A stretch of 64,000 bases of DNA from Halopseudomonas formosensis (GCF_900115905.1 NZ_FOYD01000008.1:62001-126000), one strand, 5' to 3'; shown: positions 7,696 through 16,758, counted from the stretch's first letter. The notes: generated by a model from the sequence alone, not told the origin. Numbers and translations: made by a program.

Positions 7696-8169
7696 TCAGA
7701 TCAGCCCCCGCTCTGCAAAGCTCACTATTTCAAGTCCGCCAACCACCAGGTGATCCAGCAGCCGGACATCAATGGTGTTGAGCGCGTCACGCAATCGAGT
7801 GGTCAGTGCAATATCAGCCCGGCTGGGCTCGGGGTTTCCGCTGGGGTGGTTGTGAGCGATGATCACCGCAGCGGCGTTCGCCTTAAGAACCGTCTTTATC
7901 ACCTCCCGGGGATAGACGCTGGCGCTGTCGATGGTGCCGTAGAACAGCTTTTCGAAGCCCAGCACCCCATGCTGGCTATCCAGCAGGATTATCGCGAATA
8001 CCTCGCGTTCCTCCGTTGCCAGCTGGGCTTGAAGGTAGCCCCTGACCATCGAGGGGTTGGTCAGATAGTTACTGCGTTTGAAGCGTGCTTCGAGGATGGA
8101 TTGCGCCCACTCCAATACGTCCAGTTCGGATAGGTTAGGGACAGCGGTGTAGGATTTGGTCTGGCTCAT
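7696..8169 (-). CDS. RadC/JAB-domain protein of a mobile element
   Basis: The 157-residue protein holds the MPN/JAB core: VLKANAAAVIIAHNHPSGNPEPSRAD, with the HxHPSG-x(n)-SxxD zinc-ligand set. It lacks the N-terminal HhH part of chromosomal RadC (about 220 residues), as is usual for the short versions on plasmids, prophages and integrative elements. These may act in DNA processing or against restriction, but no activity is established. The start overlaps the stop of the upstream gene by four bases (ATGA). Confidence 0.88.
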   Translation of the reverse strand: MSQTKSYTAVPNLSELDVLEWAQSILEARFKRSNYLTNPSMVRGYLQAQLATEEREVFAIILLDSQHGVLGFEKLFYGTIDSASVYPREVIKTVLKANAAAVIIAHNHPSGNPEPSRADIALTTRLRDALNTIDVRLLDHLVVGGLEIVSFAERGLI

Positions 8170-9113
8170 GATCTCGTTCCTGGCGTCGTCTCGGCTGCTG
8201 GTGTGTCCTGTTGCTGCATGTGATGGCTGCGCTCCAGAATTAGCTCGTGCAGGGTGGGGGTGCTGTTGTGGCGTGAACGGGGTGTGGGACTCGACTGGGT
8301 GGTACGGTTGCTGCTTTCCGGATAAAACTCCTCCAGTACTTGATGGGCTTCATCTTCACTGTCTTCAAAGGCTCCGTTGGTTAAACCCAGCTGCGCTGCC
8401 GCATCCAGCGCTTGTTGATCAAACCCCGTCTCTCGCCGGGCCTGATCCAGTTGCCGCGCTTGTTGCAGCGCTTCTTCCAGGCTGATGCCGGCTCGTAGCG
8501 TCAGGTCGACGTAGAAGATCGGGGTGCCATGGCTCTGGCGGGTGGACTTGCCGCGCAGACGCAGTTCCAGTGGCAGACACGCCAACCGGTCACCGGATAG
8601 TGCCTGCAGGTAGCTGAGCCGAGCTGTGAGGGTGCGGATGCTGTTGTATCCCGTGGTTCTGAATACAAAGCTACCCAGCGGGTCCTCCTCGCTGAGCCCC
8701 ACATTCAGCCGTCCGTAAGGCTTGCAGTGGCCTCCCTGAGCCAGGGGGCATCCATCGGGTGAGGGGCAAGGCAGTGACTGAATCCCCTCTGCGGTTGAGC
8801 GCTTGCACGTATCGCCGTTGCCGACGCATAACGGACGTCCGCTGTTACGATCAAACAGGCTGTATTCAGCGCGGAAGTTCAGTTCAGGATCGTTGAATAG
8901 CAGGCGCACCGGGATGCTGCGTAGCTTGCCGCCCTGTTCCTTACGTAGCTGCTCATCCAACGGGTGGGGTAGCCAGCCGTCTCGGGTTTGTACCTGAGAG
9001 GTGATGGTGAACTGGTCGTCCTTCTCCGGCAGACGCTTGCCGTTCTTTTCGACGACCCTGCCGATGGATATACGCCCCAGAACAGGTGGGGTTATGGCCA
9101 GACCTTTGATCAT
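8166..9113 (-). CDS. Hydrolase/metal-binding-type protein of integrative elements
   Basis: Starting at ATG 9113 (AGGAG six bases upstream) the protein has 315 residues. A cysteine cluster in the middle (CVGNGDTCKRS, then LPCPSPDGCPLAQGGHC) suggests a metal site, reminiscent of phage-type recombination accessory proteins. The C-terminal 60 residues are low-complexity Ser/Thr/Pro. In related elements this gene type sits beside YqaJ, DUF932 and RadC genes, as here. The biochemical role is unknown. A nucleic-acid-binding partner of the YqaJ nuclease is a reasonable guess only. Confidence 0.6.
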   Translation of the reverse strand: MIKGLAITPPVLGRISIGRVVEKNGKRLPEKDDQFTITSQVQTRDGWLPHPLDEQLRKEQGGKLRSIPVRLLFNDPELNFRAEYSLFDRNSGRPLCVGNGDTCKRSTAEGIQSLPCPSPDGCPLAQGGHCKPYGRLNVGLSEEDPLGSFVFRTTGYNSIRTLTARLSYLQALSGDRLACLPLELRLRGKSTRQSHGTPIFYVDLTLRAGISLEEALQQARQLDQARRETGFDQQALDAAAQLGLTNGAFEDSEDEAHQVLEEFYPESSNRTTQSSPTPRSRHNSTPTLHELILERSHHMQQQDTPAAETTPGTRS

Positions 9114-9140
9114 GGAATACTCCTTTAAAGGCACACCAAA

Positions 9141-9166
9141 AAGCCGACGGCAGGCGCGGTCGGCTT
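9141..9166 (-). terminator. Hairpin between the YqaJ and metal-binding genes
   Basis: AAGCCGAC and GTCGGCTT flank a 10-base loop; on the minus strand the stem is followed by TTTTT. It may be a partial terminator that lowers expression of the downstream RadC group. Confidence 0.6.
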
Positions 9167-9193
9167 ATGGCGTTGTGAACATGCTTGGGTCGG

Positions 9194-10201
9194 TCAGCTG
9201 ACCAGAAAGCGGCGGCTCCCTGGCTTGCCGACCTGGTAACGGGATTTCAACTCGGGGTGGTCATTGAACAGGGCAGCGGTATCGACGCCCAGGGAATCCC
9301 TGGACTTCTTCCAGCTAACGCTGCCATCGGCAAAGATGGCCTTGCTGGCTGAGCCTATAGCCTGCTGCAGTGTTTGCTTGAGCGCAGCCTCGCGCTGATT
9401 GAGCTCCGCCAAGGTGTGACGTACCTGCTTGAGATTGAAGAAGGCTTCGCTCAGTACCTGATCCTGAGTGAAGTCCAGCTCCTCGCCATCGTCTTGGGGA
9501 TACAGCAGGCGCAAAGCCCGCTCAGCTGAATCGGAGCCGTCGGCCGGTGGAGGCGTGTCAGTCTCAACGTAATGCCAGAACTGGCGCTCCAGCTCGATCA
9601 GGTGTTTGATCAGCAGCTCATCCCGCTCGATGCGGTACACCTCTAGCTGTTGCCCACCCAACAGGACCGCCACATCGGCTGCCTGCTTACCGGTCACCGC
9701 CAGTTGATGCATTACCTGCACCTCAACGTATTTGGGCACGCCCTCACGCCAGAGCTTGGCCCCGTTGAGGCCAGCGGTTTTGCATTCCAGTATCTGCACA
9801 TCCGGGCTGCCTATTACCTCCCGGTCGATGTTGGCGAGCATCCAAGGATGCTCAGGATGCTGAAGCACAGCGTTGACCTTGCGTACTTTGTTGCCGGAGC
9901 GTCTTTGGTACTGAGAGGCTACAATCGGCTCCAGCACCACGCCCCAGAACACGGGAGCGGTGTCATCATCCGGGTTCGGCTTGGCCAGGTGCTGATCCCG
10001 GTTGGTTTTCTCCAGCCAAAGCTCCAACTGAGATTTATAGGGATTGAGACCAATGGCCGCTGATGAATCAGAACTGCCGATACCCCGTTTGCGGACATCC
10101 AGCCATTCATCGCGACTCAGCTTTTTAGTGTTGACCAGACGCAATAGGCCTCGGCTTGTCTTTTGGGTTGTTGGCTGTGGTAATGATTGGGTAGTGCTCA
10201 T
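9194..10201 (-). CDS. YqaJ-family phage-type exonuclease
   Basis: The 335-residue protein matches YqaJ/lambda-exonuclease-like recombinases. Residues about 30-55 contain EWLDVRKRGIGSSDSSAAIG and NPYKSQLELW. VLEPIVASQY provides the conserved Glu, ANIDREV the metal-binding Asp, and ILECKTAG the E-x-K of the PD-(D/E)XK fold, near residues 110-155. Such enzymes resect one strand of double-stranded DNA and feed a single-strand annealing partner. GGAGG precedes the start. The C-terminal third is predicted helical, with a coiled-coil-like LNQREAALKQ segment. No annealase is recognisable in the neighbouring genes. Confidence 0.9.
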   Translation of the reverse strand: MSTTQSLPQPTTQKTSRGLLRLVNTKKLSRDEWLDVRKRGIGSSDSSAAIGLNPYKSQLELWLEKTNRDQHLAKPNPDDDTAPVFWGVVLEPIVASQYQRRSGNKVRKVNAVLQHPEHPWMLANIDREVIGSPDVQILECKTAGLNGAKLWREGVPKYVEVQVMHQLAVTGKQAADVAVLLGGQQLEVYRIERDELLIKHLIELERQFWHYVETDTPPPADGSDSAERALRLLYPQDDGEELDFTQDQVLSEAFFNLKQVRHTLAELNQREAALKQTLQQAIGSASKAIFADGSVSWKKSRDSLGVDTAALFNDHPELKSRYQVGKPGSRRFLVS

Positions 10202-10216
10202 AAAACCTCCAGACGC

Positions 10217-10252
10217 AAAAAAGCCCCGGTCAGCGCTTGCTGGCCGGGGCTT
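10217..10252 (-). terminator. Terminator between the DUF932 and YqaJ genes
   Basis: AAGCCCCGGTCAGC pairs with GCTGGCCGGGGCTT (one G-T pair) over a 4-base loop, and the minus strand continues into TTTTTT. It is a strong rho-independent signal lying only about 15 bases upstream of the YqaJ start. Confidence 0.75.
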
Positions 10253-10299
10253 ATGTCGTCGAATGGTAAATTAGTTCTAAAGATGAGGTGGAAGCGGAC

Positions 10300-11268
10300 T
10301 CAGGCTACCAGTTCAAGCGCGTGATCCAGTGCTTTCTGCTTGAGATTGGCACCCTGGCCGAACCAGGCTGAATCCAGACGGTGATCCACGCTACGGGCAC
10401 GCTTCTCGTGATCCACGTATTCAGTAATAGCGCACAGGAGACCCCATGCGGTGTCCTGGGCAGACTCCAGGGTTGACCCGCGTCCTTTGCCGGAATAGAG
10501 GTCCTGTACCTTCTGCAGGGCCCTGTGTTGAGTCAACTCACGTCGATCCTCCACATCTTTCTCGGCATCACAGATGACCCGCAGGAAGTAGCCCAGTGCT
10601 TCGCCCGTGTTTACCCGGCGACTGGATAAAGTCTTCATTCGGTACATGAACTCATCCCACTGAGACACGGAGATACCCAATTGCTGTTTCACTGCCTGCG
10701 GGTTGAACTCCGTGCTGTGGGGGACACGAATGGACTGGGCTGCACCATTCACTGCTATGGCGAGGGTGTTATTGCAAACCACACGTACCGTTGTTGGTGT
10801 GGCAACCGTAGCCAGACTGCCATCGCAGGATGTAGCCAGCAGTAGGTAGCCGTTGACTTGGTCGTTGCCCTTAAGTACCGATGCCTGTCCGGTACGGGCC
10901 AGAGCCCAGAACTTGCGACCACCTTTGAGCACACCGGCTGTTTCTAGCTCGAAGCCTGCGTACTCGGTCAGATCTCGATAAAACTCCAGGACATCCCAGG
11001 GCTGAACTACTTTATAGCGCTCCGAAACCACGGAGAGGGGTGCCTTAGTGTCTGATCGATACAGTACCTTCTTCTCGGGGAAAGCGTGAATGCCGCCCAG
11101 ATGTGATGCTGAATTGCTTACGAAGCGCACTGGGGATTGCTCGATATGCCAGTTCATTCCAGCTTCCTGCTGCCAGACCTCCAGCGGCTGGTGAGGGGAT
11201 AATTGATTACCTAGACCATGCCAGGGGGTAGTGCCTACATAGGCCATGTTTTCAATTTCGTGTGCCAT
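10300..11268 (-). CDS. DUF932-family protein
   Basis: I start at ATG 11268, where GGAG lies six bases upstream; the longer frame adds 64 residues without support. The 322-residue product begins MAHEIENMAYVGTTPWHGLG, the hallmark opening of DUF932 proteins common on plasmids, phages and integrative elements. Other family features visible are SERYKVVQP and VVCNNTLAIA. The function is unknown; the association with recombination and ssDNA genes suggests a DNA-processing role. A terminator hairpin separates it from YqaJ. Confidence 0.9.
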   Translation of the reverse strand: MAHEIENMAYVGTTPWHGLGNQLSPHQPLEVWQQEAGMNWHIEQSPVRFVSNSASHLGGIHAFPEKKVLYRSDTKAPLSVVSERYKVVQPWDVLEFYRDLTEYAGFELETAGVLKGGRKFWALARTGQASVLKGNDQVNGYLLLATSCDGSLATVATPTTVRVVCNNTLAIAVNGAAQSIRVPHSTEFNPQAVKQQLGISVSQWDEFMYRMKTLSSRRVNTGEALGYFLRVICDAEKDVEDRRELTQHRALQKVQDLYSGKGRGSTLESAQDTAWGLLCAITEYVDHEKRARSVDHRLDSAWFGQGANLKQKALDHALELVA

Positions 11269-11332
11269 GGGTTTCTCCATGAAGGTATCAGGACCTCCGG
11301 CTGCAAATGCAGACGGTAAATTCGGAGGGGGC

Positions 11333-11668
11333 TTAGATAGAGCAGGGGGTGAAGTGGCAACGGCAGTCTTCGCAGCGGACGCTATGAAGTAACTGATCAT
11401 CGACCAAGGAGCCAAGACGTAGCCCAAGCACGCAGCCTCCCAGGGCACCGCTGATAGCACCTAACACTGCGCCGGCGCTGGCTCCGGCGGGGCCGGCGAT
11501 GAGCCCAGCGGTCATGCCGATACGTGCGCCAGAAGCGGCACCTGTCACCGTAGCGGTAGCGGCCCCGCTGATAGCGCCGGTTACGGTACCAACGACACCA
11601 CCGACCCGCCGGCCGTAGTTACAGTGGGTGATGTGCTGCGAGCTGCAGCGAGGACAAATCAAATCCAT
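11333..11668 (-). CDS. Zinc-ribbon plus glycine-zipper protein
   Basis: The 111-residue protein begins ICPRCSSQHITHC and ends RCEDCRCHF, a split Cys4 zinc ribbon. Between lies an alanine/glycine-rich stretch (about residues 20-90) with repeated GxxxG spacing (GGVVGTVTGAISGAATATVTG). GAGGAG precedes the ATG by five bases. The middle part could insert in a membrane or oligomerise. It lies 64 bases upstream of the DUF932 gene on the same strand. No role is known to me. Confidence 0.65.
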   Translation of the reverse strand: MDLICPRCSSQHITHCNYGRRVGGVVGTVTGAISGAATATVTGAASGARIGMTAGLIAGPAGASAGAVLGAISGALGGCVLGLRLGSLVDDQLLHSVRCEDCRCHFTPCSI

Positions 11669-11843
11669 AGGTACTCCTCGAGAAGTGGGCCAGCCGGGTG
11701 GGCTAGCTGGGTATGCTCAGGAGGGTGATATAGATCTGAAATGTTTTTGATTAAGGATTGGTCGGGAACCTGATTAACCTGCCGCCCTTAAATGGTGGCT
11801 CCCGCAGAGATGGAAGGAGCTGTGTCCGGACAAGAACAGCAGC

Positions 11844-13055
11844 TCAGCTGGGCGTGTAGTAGATGGCGTCCAGGAGCGCTGCGCGCCCCAGCCAGATTTC
11901 GGCCTCAGCCACATTTCTCGGCTGCGGATGCCTCCACCACGCATCGCCGTGCATCGGTTCGATGATACGCTGCCAGTAGTTCTCCAGGTTCGTTGTGCTC
12001 GGACTGACACCGAAGTTCTCGCACAAGTCCTTGCGATTTGCCGAATCGATGCAGACGAACGTGTCAGCCCTCTTCATCGCCAAGAGTCTTGTCGCGGTCG
12101 GCAGTCCGCCGACTCGCCCGTTCGGGTCGAAGGCTGCTATGAACGCTTTGCAGTAGCGGTCGTAGTCGTCCTGTGTGACCGCGCCCATCAAAGGGATGAA
12201 ATCGAGGGCGTCAGAGAGGCCAGTGGGTGATTCGATGATCAGGTTCGAAAATGTCCCACTTGCACCCATGCTCCCGAAAAGCCCGTAGTCCACGCCAGGC
12301 TGCTGCGACTTCTTGCGCCCGAGAGTGCCGGCGACCAGCTTGCGGTCATCCAAGCCCCACTTCGCGTAGGGTATGCCGGTCGTGAAAAGGGCGCGCGCTT
12401 TATTCAAGACTTCCAAACGTTCCTCGAACAGGTGCGCAGACGGGTGTGATGAGCTTCGGACCTGCACGAGGTAGTCCGTCCAGCTCATGTCATGTGGCGC
12501 GCGCTTGCTATTCGGTTTTGAAGGTGGCCGAACATCAGCGAACCTGGCCAACTCTTCTCGTGCTGCCGCCTTAGCGGCGTACTGGTGGCGGTATCGATAG
12601 AGAAACTCGTGCGAGATGTCTTCCGCTCCTTGCCACGCGTCTGCGACGAAGTGACTGAGCTCTGCCAGCGCCGTATCGTCAGAAGAACCATCCAGCAGAA
12701 CACTTGCCTCGATATTGCGGTTCATCGCGGCCTTGGTGAGATTTGGACTGCCGATTACACAGCGAATGCGTCTCCCGTTGCGAAATAAGTAGACCTTCGG
12801 GTGGAACAGGTCGCCAGTGGGGGGAACGACGGCTGCTGCCGCTAGACTTGCAGCCCGATCAAGAACCTCGGGCTGCGTTTGGAACATGTGAGTGCCGACG
12901 ACAAAATGCTCGAACTTCGAGCTGTTTTTCATCGCGGCATCGAAGACCGCATTCTCGGTCGCCCAGGCCACTGCCCATTGCATCGACTCGCAGCTCTCGA
13001 CCAGCGCTATAAGAGTTGTCTGCGTCTGCGAAGCGGATAAGAATTTCACATCCAT
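11844..13055 (-). CDS. PLD-superfamily nuclease-like protein
   Basis: The ATG at 13055 lies in the end of the upstream helicase frame, so translation is coupled; the protein has 403 residues. Residues about 90-130 hold the phospholipase-D-type motif HPKVYLFRNG, then VIGSPNLTKAAMNRNIE (H-x-K and S-x-N). Only one HKD-like motif is visible, as in dimeric PLD nucleases such as BfiI/Nuc types. The C-terminal half (ENYWQRIIEP, EIWLGRAALLDAIYY) is unassigned. Together with the UvrD-like partner it could act in DNA restriction or repair; the pairing is seen, the role inferred. Confidence 0.75.
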   Translation of the reverse strand: MDVKFLSASQTQTTLIALVESCESMQWAVAWATENAVFDAAMKNSSKFEHFVVGTHMFQTQPEVLDRAASLAAAAVVPPTGDLFHPKVYLFRNGRRIRCVIGSPNLTKAAMNRNIEASVLLDGSSDDTALAELSHFVADAWQGAEDISHEFLYRYRHQYAAKAAAREELARFADVRPPSKPNSKRAPHDMSWTDYLVQVRSSSHPSAHLFEERLEVLNKARALFTTGIPYAKWGLDDRKLVAGTLGRKKSQQPGVDYGLFGSMGASGTFSNLIIESPTGLSDALDFIPLMGAVTQDDYDRYCKAFIAAFDPNGRVGGLPTATRLLAMKRADTFVCIDSANRKDLCENFGVSPSTTNLENYWQRIIEPMHGDAWWRHPQPRNVAEAEIWLGRAALLDAIYYTPS

Positions 13056-14310
13056 TCCTGTGTCTCCTCGTGTTTCTGTTGGGCTGAGCCTGGCGGGCTG
13101 CTGGGCACGCAGGACAGGCGAACTGCTCGCGCAGCCACCGGCAGGTACAGCCACCCCTGGCTCATGGGCTTTCCGGTCGCGCTGAGCAGCGCATGACCAT
13201 AGGACTCGATCTGTGGGCCATGCTTGGCCGCCAAGTCCTCATCTCTAGCGGCTCCGCCGGGGTTCGACTTGTGGTCCAGCAAAACCCAGCCGTTTGGCTC
13301 TTCCACCAGCAGGTCGATGCGACCACGGATTCGAGTGCCGTTCGGGCCATTCGCTTCGATGGGCGCCTCGAGGTGGACGGGACAGCCAGGCCAGCGCTTG
13401 GCTATCCAGGCCAGGAACGCTTCGACTTGGGCGCAGACGGCATCCTTGTCTATAGAGTCAGCTACCGCCCAGGTCTTCAGGATGCGTTCTACGTCTGGCG
13501 CTGGGACGCTGCCAAGGACCGCGGCGCGTGCAATGCACAGATGGAGCGCCGAGCCCAGCGCCGTCATGTCAGGCTTGCCTGCCAAGCTTAGCCTGACGCC
13601 TACGGCGTCGGTCTCGACAACCTTGAATATGCCACCTGAGGCAGAGCTTGGTCGATGCCACAACGGCTTAGCCTGCGCGCGCGAGCGAGGGGTGAACCAG
13701 TGGCAGTCCTCAGAAGCTTTGGCAGGTGGCTCTACTGCGCAGTCGTCTTTGCTCCAGGACCTTGTCTGTCTGGAGAGCTGCCGATTGCCTGTAAGCGCCA
13801 CTGCTCCGGAGTCGCCGAATAACAGTGCGTCTGCGCTTTGAATCTCGCCAACCCAGGCACGCCCGGGCCCCCGAAGGCGAACAAACGACACTGCGATATT
13901 CATATCACGTGCGCGGGTCAGGCCGACATAAAGCAGACGCTTGTTTTCCGCCAGGGCTTCGTCCTGCATAGATTGACCAGTCACGCTGGCCTCGGCGTTG
14001 AGGGCAGCCTGGGGCTTGGACCGTCTGCCCCAAGTCTTCAACCAGCAGTGGACGAAGCGGTTGGCAAGTGGCTGCTGCGGGTCGAAGCTTCCAACAGTCC
14101 TGGCGCGAACGCCCCAAAGTGAACTGCGTGCCGTCGCATCGAGGCTTGTCAGTACGACGACTGGCCACTCCAGGCCCTTGGCACCGTGATAGGTGAGAAC
14201 CGAGACGGCGTTGTCTGCTGACGTGGCCCGGTTATCGTCTTCTGTGCTGGCGAGCTCGTCCAGCCAACGAAGCATGCCGCAATCCTGCGGAGCTCCGACC
14301 AACCGGACGG
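13046..14310 (-). pseudogene. C-terminal part of a UvrD/AddA-like helicase-nuclease
   Basis: Only about 415 residues remain. Helicase motif V (VLTYHGAKGLEWPVVVL) and motif VI (ENKRLLYVGLTRARD) lie near the start, and a RecB/AddA-type PD-(D/E)XK nuclease domain near the end (GRIDLLVEE, WVLLDHKSN, then a GPQIESYGHAL helix). Helicase motifs I-IV, including the Walker A, are missing. The frame stays open leftward-to-rightward beyond 14310, but there it reads through the antisense of the MprF-like gene, so the real homology ends between about 14260 and 14310. A family member should have about 1000 residues. The stop overlaps the ATG of the PLD gene. Without an N-terminus it is probably not functional. 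Confidence 0.8.
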
Positions 14311-15241
14311 TGGTCTGGCTCTGACAGGCGACAAGGCGCTGCTTTTCCACCCCTCCGGCAATGCCTTTCTGATGTATTCGCGCCGAGGGCGCAGTCTGGT
14401 CGCGCTGTTTGACCCGATAGGTCCACCTCTGCAGCGCGCCGAACTGATCTGGCAGTTCCGCGATCTGTGCGATCTGCATCATGCCCGTCCGGTGTTCTAT
14501 CAGGTGTCCGGGGAAAACCTGCCGCTGTACATGGATATCGGCCTGATCGCCCTCAAGCTTGGCGAAGAGGCGCTGATTGACTTGACGACGTTCGACCTTG
14601 CCGACAGGAACAAGGCTATGCGGGAACTGCGCTACATCCTCAACCGCTGCCAACGTGATGGATTGAGCCTGGAAATCCACGCCGCTGGCCAGGCGCCGCT
14701 GAGTGAGCTGCAGCCTGTTTCCGATGCCTGGCTCCAGAGCAAGCGAGTACGTGAGAAAGGTTTTTCCCTAGGCCGGTTCGACCCGAACTACCTGCGCTTC
14801 TTTCCCATCGCCGTGGTGCGCCTGCAGGGCCGGGCAGTGGCGTTCGCCAATCTGCTGGAAACCCATAGCCTGAAACTGGCCAGCCTTGATCTGATGCGTG
14901 CGCATCCCGAGGCGCCGAAACGCACCATGGAATTCCTCATTCTGAGCCTGATCCTGCACTACCAGGCTCAGGGTTACGCGCGCTTCAGTCTAGGTATGGT
15001 ACCGTTGGCCGGCTTGCAGCTGCGTCGAGGTGCGCCACTGACTCAGCTGCTTGGCTCGCTGGTGTTCCGCACTGGCGAGCAGTTCTATAATTTCCAGGGA
15101 TTGCGCCATTTCAAGGAGCAGTTTCAGCCGAAGTGGGAAGCCCGCTACCTCGCCGTACCGGCGGGGCTCGATCCGCTGCTGGCCCTGGCCGACACCGCGG
15201 CGCTGATCGCCGGCGGCCTGCCGAACCTGGTGAAGCACTGA
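14306..15241 (+). pseudogene. C-terminal (DUF2156) domain of an MprF-like lipid aminoacyltransferase, 5' end lost
   Basis: The coding similarity begins upstream of the first ATG (14372): LALTGDKALLFHPSGNAF is typical of the start of the MprF soluble domain. It then runs through RGRSLVALFDPIGP, RYILNRC, SLGRFDPNYL and RTMEFLILSL to a FxGLRxFKEQFxPxWExRY-like end. This domain transfers Lys or Ala from aminoacyl-tRNA to phosphatidylglycerol. The N-terminal flippase helices (about 500 residues) are absent, since the region to the left is the antisense UvrD fragment. It could still give a soluble 290-residue protein from ATG 14372, but no ribosome site is visible there. Confidence 0.8.
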
Positions 15242-15263
15242 TGCGGTCCTGCGCCATGTCCCT

Positions 15264-15983
15264 TCAGCGACAGAGCTTTTCGCCCGCCGTCCGCTGCAGT
15301 GCTTGCTGGTAAGCCTGGCGCAGGCGCTCGAGGTCAGCCTCCGGCATGCTCCCCCGATGTCGACTGAACTGCCCCAGGTCATGGCGAGAGGCATCTCTGG
15401 CGCGCAGACGTTGGCGGCTTTTCTCCAGGTCAAGCACGGCGATTTCGAGTTCCGTCAGGCCGCTTTCGCTGACTTTCTCCTTGACGAAGATATGCTTGGC
15501 ATAACAGCAACCATGCTGCCACCTTGCCAGATGCAGGCGCGCCAGAGTGGCTGCCAGTTGGTGCAGTAGATTGGTGACCAGCTCGGGGTTGTGTTGTTTC
15601 GTGTACCACTGATCCAGGCTGATGAAACCGTCCAGTGCTTCCGTGACCAACAGTCCCTGCCAGTCCCCGAGGTGTCGCCGTGCAGAGCAATAAACAAGAT
15701 TGGGCGTCCTGATGCCAAGACGTGCAAAGGCACGATAGGCCTGCAGTTCGCGCAGGACTGTCGGACGGCCGAAAGGATGCACCAGGCTACGGTAGATATG
15801 GCCGGTTTGACGCTTGCAGTAAAGCGGCGGGCAATTCGGGTCTCGTGACTTCAGCAGCTGTACACCGCTTTCTCCGCCACGGCGCTGATTGGCTGGTTCA
15901 ACCCAGGGGCCTGAGCGATTCCACCAGTGATCGAACTCGGTTGTGCTTAGATGTCTCGTTTCGGTTCTTGGCTGGACGTTCAC
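15264..15983 (-). CDS. inaA: InaA/WarB-like lipopolysaccharide kinase family protein
   Basis: The 239-residue product starts at a GTG (15983) whose ribosome site GAGGG lies in the end of the methyltransferase gene, three bases apart. It contains RELQAYRAFARLGI, LVTEALDGF, the kinase-like WQHGCCYAKHIFV and VLDLEKSR (a DFE-like metal site). This matches the InaA/Kdo-kinase-like family. In Pseudomonas the gene downstream of colRS and warA is of this type and is thought to modify LPS core by phosphorylation. The neighbour order supports the name. Confidence 0.85.
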   Translation of the reverse strand: MNVQPRTETRHLSTTEFDHWWNRSGPWVEPANQRRGGESGVQLLKSRDPNCPPLYCKRQTGHIYRSLVHPFGRPTVLRELQAYRAFARLGIRTPNLVYCSARRHLGDWQGLLVTEALDGFISLDQWYTKQHNPELVTNLLHQLAATLARLHLARWQHGCCYAKHIFVKEKVSESGLTELEIAVLDLEKSRQRLRARDASRHDLGQFSRHRGSMPEADLERLRQAYQQALQRTAGEKLCR

Positions 15984-15986
15984 AGC

Positions 15987-16676
15987 TCAGCCCTCCTTGC
16001 GCAGCACATAGGTGCGCCACATGGCGTAGCCGGGGAGAAAGTCCAGATGGGCTTCAATATGGAAACCAGCCTGGCGGAACTCATTTTCGATAACCGATCT
16101 GGCGACCACAAAACGGTTCTGGTTCTGAGAAGCCCGCCCCCGAGCCGCCCGTCTCTGCTCAAGACGGCGCCGTTTCCAGGCCTTGTAGTTGCCATCCACC
16201 CACAGTGACAGAATGACGCTGTCGCGGCTGACCCGATGGAACTCCCGCAGGATGGCCAGGCGATGTTCGGATGATTCGATATGGTGCAGCAGGCGGATGC
16301 AGAAAATACAATCCACTGCGTTCACCCCCAGATCGATCGCAAAAGCCGAAGACTGAAAGGTACTGACCCGCGCCACAACATCCTCCGGCTGCGCCGCGCG
16401 CGCGATGCGGATCATATCGGCGGAGTTGTCGGCAGCAAGGATCACCCGACCGGGTTGCTCGCAGAGCAGCGGCCAGAAGCGCCCGGCGCCGCAGGGCATG
16501 TCGAGTACCAGGCTGGGATCGCCAGCGAGCTTCAGTGCGCGGCGTGACAGCTGCGTATCGCGCCAGTGTGACAGCCGTCTGGCCAGGCCAGCCTGGTGTT
16601 TGAGCAGATACTGCTGGGCGTGATCATGATCGTATTTGCGGGAGAACTCGAGTTCGATGGGACGCTGTTCAGACAT
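15987..16676 (-). CDS. warA: WarA-like class I SAM-dependent methyltransferase
   Basis: Using ATG 16676 (GGAAG seven bases upstream), the protein has 229 residues. SAM-binding motif I is LVLDMPCGAGRFWP (about residues 57-70). Later motifs are ILAADNSADMI and IFCIRLLHHIE. The C-terminal part is basic (WKRRRLEQRRAARG). The position between ColS and the InaA-like kinase matches WarA of Pseudomonas aeruginosa, reported to act with WarB in LPS modification under ColRS control. The substrate is inferred. Confidence 0.82.
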   Translation of the reverse strand: MSEQRPIELEFSRKYDHDHAQQYLLKHQAGLARRLSHWRDTQLSRRALKLAGDPSLVLDMPCGAGRFWPLLCEQPGRVILAADNSADMIRIARAAQPEDVVARVSTFQSSAFAIDLGVNAVDCIFCIRLLHHIESSEHRLAILREFHRVSRDSVILSLWVDGNYKAWKRRRLEQRRAARGRASQNQNRFVVARSVIENEFRQAGFHIEAHLDFLPGYAMWRTYVLRKEG

Positions 16677-16758
16677 GGCGAAGCTTCCATATGAAGGTAC
16701 GCTTGCCACGTTAGAGGAGCTGACATCAAGGCTCCGTCAAAAAGATGTGAAAGAATCG

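Noticed and set aside
14311-14680. Extension of the helicase frame to an ATG at 14680
   Set aside because: This part is antisense to the MprF-like coding sequence and shows no helicase motifs; the homology ends near 14.3 kb.
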